Assembly (NCBI GenBank): GCA_031255355.1
Contig: JAIRSR010000002.1
Span: 1-10,478, forward strand
DNA from: Clostridiales bacterium
GTDB lineage: Bacteria; Bacillota; Clostridia; Monoglobales; Firm-18
Direction of reading: 5' to 3'
Length of the DNA stretch: 10,478 nucleotides
How positions within the stretch are numbered: the stretch's first letter is position 1; each line of letters begins with the position of its first letter. Made by a program: the position numbers and the translations under genes. Shown here one piece after another: positions 1-6,519 of the stretch. The notes below the pieces were generated by a model. It saw nothing but the letters and a program-made list of their open reading frames with translations. It was not told the origin of the DNA and did no database searches.

Positions 1-566
1 GAAAGATAATTTTCACAGCGCACAAAGCCGAAGCCGTCCTCGCATACGTCCAGAATACCCGATACTTCCACCGTGTCGGTGCGTACACGCGGCATAGTGT
101 CACGCGGCGTGAAACTTTCACGCGGGGTAAAATTTTCACGCGGCGCGGGCGTTTCGCGGGGCGTTGCGCTCGGTTGCGCCGGTGTTTCCCGCTGTGTGGT
201 GTTCCGTCGCGGCAGGCGCGGCGCGGAAAGCGGCGGCGCGGTCGCGTCCGCAAGGCTTGAAGCGATATTTTCATCGCTTGGCGCGGGCGTTTCCCGCTTT
301 GCGGCAGTACGCCGCGTTGTCGTGCGCGGGGTCGTAGTTTTTGTAGTAGCCGTTTTTTGAGCAGTCGTGCGCGAAGCGGCCGCCCTTTGCGTAGTGCGCG
401 GAGTTGCCGCCCTCTGCGCGGGAACCTCTTTTTTCTCCTCGAGTGCCTCGAGCAATTTACTGATGAGTTCCCCTTTTTTATATGTCGTCGATTTTTTTAC
501 GCCGTTTTCTTTCGCGATTACTCTAAGTTCCAATATTGACTTTTTCATTAACTCTTCCGTGGTCAT
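1..566 (-). CDS. rho: Transcription termination factor Rho, N-terminal part (cut by left edge)
   Basis: Rho is a hexameric RNA helicase that ends transcription. The frame is open from an ATG at 566 to the left edge, giving 188 residues. Residues 1-45 look like the SAP-like Rho_N domain (LRVIAKENGVKK followed by YKKGELISKLLE). Residues about 49-163 are a low-complexity linker of mostly Thr, Ala, Pro and Arg, with ETPA three times and PRE/PRD units near its end. From residue 168 comes the start of the cold-shock-like RNA-binding domain, VSGILDVCEDGFGFVRCENY, which closely matches the Rho signature (V-x-G-I-L-x-x-x-x-D-G-F-G-F-x-R-x-x-N-Y). The ATPase domain lies outside the window. An AGGAGG at 573-578 sits 6 nt before the ATG; an earlier ATG at 571 meets a stop after two codons. 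The gene starts 34 nt after ilvD with no terminator between. The identity is secure from the domain order; whether the full protein is intact cannot be seen. Confidence 0.93.
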   Translation of the reverse strand, partial: MTTEELMKKSILELRVIAKENGVKKSTTYKKGELISKLLEALEEKKEVPAQRAATPRTTQRAAASRTTAQKTATTKTTTPRTTTRRTAAKRETPAPSDENIASSLADATAPPLSAPRLPRRNTTQRETPAQPSATPRETPAPRENFTPRESFTPRDTMPRVRTDTVEVSGILDVCEDGFGFVRCENYL

Positions 567-572
567 TTCATT

Positions 573-578
573 CCTCCT
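573..578 (-). promoter_or_regulatory. Shine-Dalgarno site of rho
   Basis: On the minus strand the sequence reads AGGAGG, then 6 nt, then the ATG at 566. This perfect ribosome binding site fixes the rho start and supports a coding frame that has no stop codon inside the window. Confidence 0.85.
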
Positions 579-600
579 AACGATATTATTTACTTCAAAT

Positions 601-2262
601 CTATTTCAAAACCGCCCCTTGCGCCGCCGACGATACCAACTTGGCGTACCGCGCGAGGTACCCGCCGCGCACCGCCGGTTCCTTTTTTTTCCACGTTTCG
701 CGCCGCTTCGCCAACGCGTCCTCCGTCAGCGCGGCGTTCAGCGTCCCGTGCGGTATGTCGATTTCAATCACATCCCCTGTTTGCAGGAGCGCGATATTGC
801 CGCCGTCCGCCGCCTCAGGCGAGATATGCCCGATTGCCGCGCCGCGCGTCGCGCCGGAGAATCTGCCATCCGTCAATAACGCCACGTCCCGGTCCAACCC
901 CATGCCGCAAATCGCGGAAGTGGGGGAAAGCATTTCCCGCATACCGGGGCCGCCCCGGGGTCCCTCATACCGAATCACCACGCAATCGCCCTTTTTGATT
1001 TCACCGCCGTAAATCGCCGTAATCGCCTCGTCCTCACTGTCAAATACCTTTGCCGTACACGTCCGCGTGAGCATATCGGGATGCACCGCGCTCCGCTTCA
1101 CGACCGCACCGTCCGGGCAGATATTCCCGCGCAGTACCGCGATTCCCCCTGTGTTGGAATACGGCGTTTCGGCGGGTCGGATTACGTCATAATCCCGCAC
1201 CGCCGCGCCCTTGATATTTTCGCCTACGGTTTGCGCCGTGACGGTCACGCAATCGGTGACAATCAAATGTTTCTTGGTCAACTCGTTCATGACGGCGTAC
1301 ACGCCGCCCGCGCGGTATAAATCCTGCATATGGTGCTTGCCCGCAGGCGCGAGTTTGCACAAATTGGGCGTTTTTGACGAAATTGCGTTCGCCGCGTCCA
1401 AATCGAGGTCTACACCCGCCTCATACGCGATCGCGGGGAGGTGGAGCATGGAATTTGTGGAACAGCCCAGCGCCATATCCACGGTAAGCGCGTTGGTAAA
1501 CGCGTCGCGGGTCATAATGTCCCGAGGTTTGACATTTTTTTCCACAAGCGTCATCAGTTGCGCCCCCGCGTCTTTCGCAAAACGCGTCCGTTCGGAGTAC
1601 ACCGCAGGAATGGTGCCGTTCCCCCCCGCCGCCATGCCGATTGCCTCACAAAGGCAGTTCATGGAGTTTGCCGTGAACATTCCGCTGCACGAGCCGCAAG
1701 TCGGACATGCCGCCGCCTCGATCGACCGCACTTCCTCCTCCGTCATCGTCCCCGCCTTAAAGCCGCCCACCGCCTCAAACGTGGCGTTGAGGTCTAAAAA
1801 TCCGCCGTCCCTATCGGCGACGGAAAGCATCGGCCCGCCGCTCACCACGATAGACGGAAGATTCAGCCGCGCCGCCGCCATCAGCATACCGGGAACCACC
1901 TTATCGCAGTTGGGAATCAGCGCCAAGCCGTCCAACATATGCGCCGCCGCCATTGCCTCGATGCTGTCGCAAATCAGTTCACGGCTGGCGAGGGAGTACC
2001 GCATTCCCGCATGTCCCATAGCGATACCGTCACAAATGGCGATCGCGGGGAACTCCAACGGTGTGCCGCCCGCCATGCGGATTCCCGCCGATACCGCCCG
2101 CGCTATGGTATCGAGGTGGATATGCCCGGGAACAATATCGTTTTTGCTGTTCACCACACCAATGAGCGGGCGGCGCAGTTCCGCGTCCGTCAGCCCCGCC
2201 GCCTTTAACAGCGCACGGTGCGGCGTTTTTTCAACGCCGTTTTTAATCGCGTCGCTTATCAT
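601..2262 (-). CDS. ilvD: Dihydroxy-acid dehydratase
   Basis: IlvD removes water from 2,3-dihydroxy-3-methylbutanoate and its methylpentanoate homologue, the step before transamination to valine and isoleucine. At 553 residues it is full length for the family. Visible landmarks are NSKNDIVPGHIHL (38-50), CDGIAMGHAGM (77-87), NCDK (118-121, with the cluster cysteine C119 and the metal-binding K121), CPTCGSCSGMF (186-196) and GRFSGATRG (466-474) with the presumed catalytic S469. The early motif has V-P-G-H where the oxygen-stable [2Fe-2S] enzymes have T-P-C-N, so this belongs with the E. coli-type, oxygen-sensitive [4Fe-4S] enzymes, which fits an anaerobe. The ATG at 2262 is preceded by AGGAGTGG at a good distance. 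It lies 34 nt after cvpA and 34 nt before rho. No other branched-chain amino acid genes are in the window, so its pathway partners must be elsewhere. Sugar-acid dehydratases are relatives, but the match in length and motifs favours IlvD. Confidence 0.96.
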   Translation of the reverse strand: MISDAIKNGVEKTPHRALLKAAGLTDAELRRPLIGVVNSKNDIVPGHIHLDTIARAVSAGIRMAGGTPLEFPAIAICDGIAMGHAGMRYSLASRELICDSIEAMAAAHMLDGLALIPNCDKVVPGMLMAAARLNLPSIVVSGGPMLSVADRDGGFLDLNATFEAVGGFKAGTMTEEEVRSIEAAACPTCGSCSGMFTANSMNCLCEAIGMAAGGNGTIPAVYSERTRFAKDAGAQLMTLVEKNVKPRDIMTRDAFTNALTVDMALGCSTNSMLHLPAIAYEAGVDLDLDAANAISSKTPNLCKLAPAGKHHMQDLYRAGGVYAVMNELTKKHLIVTDCVTVTAQTVGENIKGAAVRDYDVIRPAETPYSNTGGIAVLRGNICPDGAVVKRSAVHPDMLTRTCTAKVFDSEDEAITAIYGGEIKKGDCVVIRYEGPRGGPGMREMLSPTSAICGMGLDRDVALLTDGRFSGATRGAAIGHISPEAADGGNIALLQTGDVIEIDIPHGTLNAALTEDALAKRRETWKKKEPAVRGGYLARYAKLVSSAAQGAVLK

Positions 2263-2296
2263 ATGTTTCCACTCCTATCCGAATAAAAATCCACAA

Positions 2297-2944
2297 CTAT
2301 TCCGTTTGGGAACCGCCGCCGGGCGGTGCGCCGTCATTGTGCCCGACGATAGAAAAATCAAGCCCCCGCAACAGAATATTGTTGTTGTACAGATAAAACG
2401 TACCGGGGGACGAACGGATGACTTCGTACGCCTCGTCAGTCATAAACACCGTCGCGAGCCCCAACAAAAGACACACTAAAATCAAGCCGTTCATCACCCC
2501 CGCCACAAGCCCCGCGACCTTGTTAAACAGGTTGAGGACGGGCAATTTCGCGATTCCGTCCAACAGACGCGCCGCGAGTTTCAGCCCAACGCGGACGGCG
2601 ATAAACACGGCGATAAAACAGAGGATACTCAAAACCATGTCGGTGAAAAACCGCGCGAGTGCCTCCGTCGTGCCGTCAATCCCGCCTGTCACCGCGTCCT
2701 GTAAAAAGGACGGCATATTAAACCCCCCCGTATCAACGGAAACACGCGGCAAAATCACTTTATCGTGAATGTACGCGCTCAGCGGCGACTCCCGCAGCAG
2801 CCCGGACAAGGCGGGATACAACGCCGCCGCCGCGATCACCGCGATGATATAATACCCCAAGCGGAACACCGTGCGCACAAAGCCCGACTTCCACCCCCAT
2901 ACCGCCATAACCAAGACGATAGCCGCAATCACAATATCAGCCAA
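2297..2944 (-). CDS. CvpA family membrane protein
   Basis: This is a 215-residue integral membrane protein. Hydrophobic segments fall near residues 2-17, 28-43, 99-118 and 143-167, the four-helix pattern of the CvpA/colicin V production family. The N-terminus has the family's short first helix followed by W-K-x-G-F (about 18-22), and LFNKVAGLVAGVMNGLIL around 139-156 resembles the conserved third region. The tail is polar and Gly/Pro-rich. I start it at the TTG at 2944, because AGGAGG (2953-2958) lies 8 nt upstream. A GTG at 2953 in the same frame would add three residues but overlaps that ribosome binding site. Family members are linked to envelope processes, but the molecular function is unsettled and I do not assign one. 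It lies 49 nt after the DUF5711-like gene, also a membrane protein, and 34 nt before ilvD. Confidence 0.85.
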   Translation of the reverse strand: MADIVIAAIVLVMAVWGWKSGFVRTVFRLGYYIIAVIAAAALYPALSGLLRESPLSAYIHDKVILPRVSVDTGGFNMPSFLQDAVTGGIDGTTEALARFFTDMVLSILCFIAVFIAVRVGLKLAARLLDGIAKLPVLNLFNKVAGLVAGVMNGLILVCLLLGLATVFMTDEAYEVIRSSPGTFYLYNNNILLRGLDFSIVGHNDGAPPGGGSQTE

Positions 2945-2952
2945 AAAACACA

Positions 2953-2958
2953 CCTCCT
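2953..2958 (-). promoter_or_regulatory. Shine-Dalgarno site deciding the cvpA-family start
   Basis: The minus strand reads AGGAGGTGTGTTTTTTGGCT. The AGGAGG is 8 nt from the TTG at 2944, whereas the upstream GTG at 2953 begins inside the AGGAGG and cannot use it. This moves the start three codons downstream of the longest reading frame. Confidence 0.75.
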
Positions 2959-2993
2959 ATAAAATATGATAATCCCGCTCCCGCCAACGCAAT

Positions 2994-4106
2994 CTACGGC
3001 TTGATAACGTCCACCGTGCCGCCCCCCGCCAACGCGAGGTTTCCGTTTGCCGTAAGCATACTTTTTTTCACTTCCTTGCGCGTTTCCAACCGCGCCCGCG
3101 CCGCGCCCTTGAGGTTGAGCAGTACGACGCTTCTGTGTTCTGCGGCGGCAATGACGTTGCGCCGCACGTCGATATCTGTAATCTCACTATCCGAAACATA
3201 CTCGCCCGTTTTTTTCCCGTCGCGGCTGTAGACCTCTAAAATACTGTTGTTTCTGCTCCCCGCGAACACGAGTACGCAGTTGGTATCGTAGGAAAGTTTG
3301 AAATGCTGAAGTTCCCTGCCGCCGAAGTCCGCCGCCCATTGCCGCTCCCCTTTCGCGGAAACGCCGACCAACTCATTTTCGCAAAGGGCGACAATGCTTC
3401 CGTCCGCTTGGTATTTGATTTGCATGACGAGGGAATCCGCCCGCGCCGTTTCCCCGATCGCCTGTTCCGCGTCAATATCGACAACAATAATTTTGCTGGT
3501 GAGCGACGCGCCGTCCGGCGATATGACCGCCGCCGCGAAATAGTTACAGTCGGGCGACACTTCCGCGTCCACCACGTAACGGTCGCCGAGCCGCCATTGG
3601 TAAACCAGGCCGCCCCGCGCGTCATACACCTCGATCCTGCTCTTGTAGCCCACATCATACGTCACCACCGCGCTGTACCCTTTTTGGTTGATTTTCGCGG
3701 TAATAATCGGCTGTTCCGTTTGCAACTCCCACAGCAGCGTGCCGCCGTCATACGCCGCGACATCCCTGTTGCCCCGGTCGAACAACAGCGTATAGCCGCC
3801 CTCGCTCTGCATACACGGATTAGACGCTTGCCTCTGCGCGTTCCACACCGCCGCCCCGCTTTGGCTGACGCACGTGACTCCCTCGCCGTTTAAGGCGAGG
3901 AGGTTATTTTTAGAAACGGCAAACTGATACTGCTGCCCCGTTTCAAAGCGAAACACGGTTTTCCCCGCGTCTATCGCCGCGCCGCGCTTTAACGCGCCGC
4001 GATTGGCGTATGCCATGCCGCCGAGTGCCGCGATTACTATCAATAGTACGATTCCCGCGCGGTTTTTATTCTTGCGTTTTTTGTTCCTGCCGGTTTTGTT
4101 CCCCAT
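2994..4106 (-). CDS. DUF5711-like membrane-anchored beta-propeller protein, unknown function
   Basis: The protein has 370 residues. Residues 1-16 are strongly basic (KKRKNKNR), followed by one hydrophobic segment at about 17-34. This is a signal anchor that would place the rest outside the cell. The remainder has repeated short beta-rich stretches of the WD40/PQQ-like sort, for example GAAVWNAQ, GTLLWELQ, GLVYQWRL, GERQWAAD and NSILEVYSRDGKKTGEY, each with a Gly turn before a hydrophobic-aromatic strand. This layout fits the DUF5711 family that I know from Clostridia. I recognise no catalytic residues, so a scaffold or binding role is only a guess. The ATG at 4106 has GGAGG (4112-4116) 5 nt upstream. 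The start lies inside truA, with a 41-nt overlap in another frame, so translation is probably coupled. A CvpA-family membrane gene follows. The family assignment is by overall pattern and is moderately sure. Confidence 0.75.
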   Translation of the reverse strand: MGNKTGRNKKRKNKNRAGIVLLIVIAALGGMAYANRGALKRGAAIDAGKTVFRFETGQQYQFAVSKNNLLALNGEGVTCVSQSGAAVWNAQRQASNPCMQSEGGYTLLFDRGNRDVAAYDGGTLLWELQTEQPIITAKINQKGYSAVVTYDVGYKSRIEVYDARGGLVYQWRLGDRYVVDAEVSPDCNYFAAAVISPDGASLTSKIIVVDIDAEQAIGETARADSLVMQIKYQADGSIVALCENELVGVSAKGERQWAADFGGRELQHFKLSYDTNCVLVFAGSRNNSILEVYSRDGKKTGEYVSDSEITDIDVRRNVIAAAEHRSVVLLNLKGAARARLETRKEVKKSMLTANGNLALAGGGTVDVIKP

Positions 4107-4851
4107 TGCGACCTCCGTATCTGACTTTGGCTAAATACAACCCCATCGGCCCCGCCGTAATTCCGCTGTTCCTCCTGTCGCCCGCTTTGATGATGCCGGG
4201 AACCGCCGCGCCGTCGATCCTGCCCGCGCCTACATACAACAGCGTCCCCGCGATAATGCGCACCATATGGTACAGGTACGCGTCGGCGGTGATTTCAAAC
4301 CGCAGCAGCCCGCCGCCGCGCGTGACCTCTAACGCCGTTACTTCCCGCTCCGTGGTTTTTTGCGCACCGCCCGCCGCCATAAACGCGGAAAAATCATGCC
4401 GCCCCACAAAATGCGCCGCCGCGTCTTTCACGCGCTCAAAATCAATTTCATGGGGAAAGTGATACGCGAAATCCCGCAAAAACGGATTTGCGATTTTTTC
4501 GGTATATGTTTGGTAAAAATACGTTTTCGATACCGCGCTGAACCGCGCGTGGAACCCGCCGCCGACCACCGCGCACCGCCGCGCCCGAATGTCGGCGGGC
4601 AGCGCGGTGTTGAGGGCGAGGGGGAGTTTTTCGGCGGGGATGGACGTTTCGCTGAAGAAATTGCAAACGTAATACAGCGCGTGAACGCCCGCGTCCGTCC
4701 TGCTGCACCCGGTGATCGGCGGGGGTTCCCCGCCCGCGACCCGCGCGATTGCGCGTGACAGCGTTTCCTCCACCGTTACGGCGTTTTTCTGCCTTTGCCA
4801 CCCGTGGTAGCGGGTTCCGTTATAACTAATTGTCAACGCCAGATTCGGCAA
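4066..4851 (-). CDS. truA: tRNA pseudouridine(38-40) synthase
   Basis: TruA converts uridines 38, 39 and 40 in the tRNA anticodon arm to pseudouridine. The 261-residue protein has the family order: ALTISYNGTRYHGWQRQ (5-21), the catalytic SRTDAGVHA with D53, NTALPADI (81-88), FHARFSA followed by K-T-Y (100-111), the C-terminal MVRIIAGTLLYVG (196-208) and TAGPMGLYL (232-240). The last 15 or so residues are polar and Gln-rich (GEQNRQEQKTQE) and extend past the usual end; they are encoded where the gene overlaps the next one. The start is a TTG at 4851 with GAGGA only 3 nt before it. It is kept because it gives the normal N-terminus and no better start lies nearby. It follows ecfT by 44 nt, a conserved Firmicutes pairing, but the rplM-rpsI genes that often come next are absent. 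Confidence 0.95.
   Translation of the reverse strand: MPNLALTISYNGTRYHGWQRQKNAVTVEETLSRAIARVAGGEPPPITGCSRTDAGVHALYYVCNFFSETSIPAEKLPLALNTALPADIRARRCAVVGGGFHARFSAVSKTYFYQTYTEKIANPFLRDFAYHFPHEIDFERVKDAAAHFVGRHDFSAFMAAGGAQKTTEREVTALEVTRGGGLLRFEITADAYLYHMVRIIAGTLLYVGAGRIDGAAVPGIIKAGDRRNSGITAGPMGLYLAKVRYGGRNGEQNRQEQKTQE
4112..4116 (-). promoter_or_regulatory. Shine-Dalgarno site of the DUF5711-like gene, inside truA
   Basis: The minus strand reads GGAGG, then TCGCA, then the ATG at 4106. The site is embedded in the last codons of truA, 41 nt before truA ends, so ribosomes finishing truA pass over it. Confidence 0.8.
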
Positions 4852-4895
4852 CCGTCCTCACCCCGTTTCCGCGGCGGCTTCCCGCAGTGCTTTGT

Positions 4896-5693
4896 TTACG
4901 CCGCGTTCGCAAGCAGTATCAACGCGCAAAACACCGCGAGGATCCCCCCCGCAAAGTAATCGATACGCCCGATTTTCGACGCGTTCAGGCGGGTACGGTT
5001 GTTGCCGCCCCGGTAGCAGCGGCACTCCATTGCCGTAGCGAGTTCGTCCGCGCGGCGAAACGCGCTGATGAACAACGGTACGAGGAGCGGGAGCAACGCC
5101 TTTGCGCGTTTCAACAGATTGCCGCTTTGGAAGTCCGCGCCCCTTGCCGTTTGCGCTTTCATGATTTTGTCCGTTTCCTCTAACAAAGTGGGGATAAAGC
5201 GGAGCGCGATACTCATCATCATAGCGAGTTCATGCGTGGGCAATCCCATTTTGCCGAACGGCTTCAACAGCCGTTCAATGCCGTCCGTCAGCGCGATTGG
5301 CGAGGTGGTATAGGTCAATAGGGACGTTCCCAAAACCAAAAACACAATCCGAAGCAGCATAGCAACGGCGTAGGCGACGCCCTCCCGCGTGACGGTCAAA
5401 AACCACACGCGCCAAATCACCGTGCCGTCCGTCATAAACAAATTCAACACCGCCGTAAACGCGATAAACATCAAAAGCGGCTTTAAGCCCTTGAGCACAA
5501 ACTTCACCGGGATTGCCGAAAGGCGAATCAGCGCAAAGGTGAACAGGGCGAGCAGCGCGTAGCCGTAGAAGTTTCGGATGAGAAAGATGACCGCCAAATA
5601 GACCACGGATAACAGCAGTTTCATCATAGCGTCCAGACGGTGGAGCGGAGAATTTCCCGGGAAATATTGTCCGAGCGTGATGTCTTTAAGCAC
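4896..5693 (-). CDS. ecfT: Energy-coupling factor transporter transmembrane subunit EcfT
   Basis: EcfT is the membrane scaffold that passes ATP-driven movement from EcfA1/EcfA2 to a substrate-binding S component. The 265-residue protein has hydrophobic segments near 24-40, 42-58, 70-87, 108-127 and 244-263. Between them is the cytoplasmic region with the two coupling motifs: A-R-G at 183-185 (AQTARGAD), and C-R-C at 224-226 within AMECRCYRGG, where the textbook form is A-R-G. The length is normal. The start is a GTG at 5693 that overlaps the ecfA2 stop by 8 nt and has GGGGGTG (5701-5707) 7 nt upstream. truA follows after 44 nt. No S component is encoded here, so this looks like a shared (group II) module serving S components made elsewhere. 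Confidence 0.94.
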   Translation of the reverse strand: MLKDITLGQYFPGNSPLHRLDAMMKLLLSVVYLAVIFLIRNFYGYALLALFTFALIRLSAIPVKFVLKGLKPLLMFIAFTAVLNLFMTDGTVIWRVWFLTVTREGVAYAVAMLLRIVFLVLGTSLLTYTTSPIALTDGIERLLKPFGKMGLPTHELAMMMSIALRFIPTLLEETDKIMKAQTARGADFQSGNLLKRAKALLPLLVPLFISAFRRADELATAMECRCYRGGNNRTRLNASKIGRIDYFAGGILAVFCALILLANAA

Positions 5694-6519
5694 GGCGCAA
5701 CACCCCCAACAAATACTCTTTCGCTTGCTTGACGGTGCATACGTCCACGCCGCAAAGCGTTTTCATCAGCCGCGTGACTTGCGGCGCGGTCAAGCCCATT
5801 TGTTCCAACTGTTCGTAGCGGGAATACACCGCAAGCGGGGCGCCCTCCATAGCGATAGTGCCTTGGTTCATCACAAAAACGCGGCCGACGGTGTTCGCGA
5901 TGTCCTCCATGCCGTGCGAAACAAGAATGACGGTGATGTCCGTTTCCCTGTGCAACGCCTTGATTTGCGCGAGGATTTCCTCCCGCCCGCGCGGGTCTAA
6001 CCCCGCCGTCGGCTCGTCCAACACCAACACCTCCGGCTTCATGGCAAGCACGCCCGCGATTGCGGCGCGTCTTTTTTGCCCGCCCGAAAGCGCGAACGGC
6101 GATTGGTCGAGCAACGCTTCCGGCAACCCGGTCAGCGCGGCGGCCTCGCGGACACGCGCGTCGATTTCCGTGGGGGAAAGACCTAAATTTTGCGGCGCGA
6201 ACGCAATATCGCGGCGCACGGTTTCCTCAAACAATTGATGCTCCGGGTACTGAAACACCAACCCCACTTTTTGCCGCACCGCCTTTAGATCGGCGCGTTT
6301 CGCGGACGTATCAACGCCGCAAACGGTAACGCTTCCCGCCGTCGGCTTTAACAAGCCGTTGAAGTGCTGTACCAGCGTGGACTTCCCGCTCCCCGTATGC
6401 CCGATTACTCCGACAAGTTCCCCTTTGCCTATGGTCAAAGACACGCCGTGCAGCGCGCCAATTTCAAACGGCCCGCCCTCCGCGTAGGTGTAACTTAAAT
6501 TTTCCGCTTTGATTATCAA
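5686..6519 (-). CDS. ecfA2: Energy-coupling factor transporter ATPase EcfA2
   Basis: This is the second ATPase of the ECF module. Counting from the TTG start (277 residues), it has Walker A GHTGSGKS at 40-47, Q-loop Q90 in FQYPEHQLF, signature LSGGQ at 144-148, Walker B LVLDEP with D168/E169, and switch H202 in LVSHGMED. FQYPEHQLFEETV is typical of EcfA2, as against FQNPDNQ in EcfA1, and this separates the two paralogues. The TTG at 6519 shares TTGA with the ecfA1 stop and has GGGGGT (6526-6531) 6 nt upstream. It gives the normal N-terminus IIKAENLSYTY. An ATG at 6546 would add nine residues but has no ribosome binding site. The gene overlaps ecfT by 8 nt. Confidence 0.93.
   Translation of the reverse strand: MIIKAENLSYTYAEGGPFEIGALHGVSLTIGKGELVGVIGHTGSGKSTLVQHFNGLLKPTAGSVTVCGVDTSAKRADLKAVRQKVGLVFQYPEHQLFEETVRRDIAFAPQNLGLSPTEIDARVREAAALTGLPEALLDQSPFALSGGQKRRAAIAGVLAMKPEVLVLDEPTAGLDPRGREEILAQIKALHRETDITVILVSHGMEDIANTVGRVFVMNQGTIAMEGAPLAVYSRYEQLEQMGLTAPQVTRLMKTLCGVDVCTVKQAKEYLLGVLRRA

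Noticed and set aside
87..143. Short direct repeats resembling a small CRISPR array
   Set aside because: Units are 15-18 nt with no spacers and stay in the Rho reading frame; there are no cas genes.
73..360. Plus-strand open frame with repeated SRGVK-type residues
   Set aside because: It is the antisense reading of the Rho linker repeats; it has no ribosome binding site or family resemblance, and the minus frame carries an unmistakable Rho protein.
1211..2479. Long plus-strand open frame of 422 codons
   Set aside because: It lies opposite ilvD and the end of the CvpA gene. GC-rich coding DNA often leaves the opposite frame open; its translation has no recognisable domain and it spans two genuine genes.
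4852..4895. Riboswitch or leader between ecfT and truA
   Set aside because: The spacer is only 44 nt, GC-rich, and too short for a known vitamin riboswitch.
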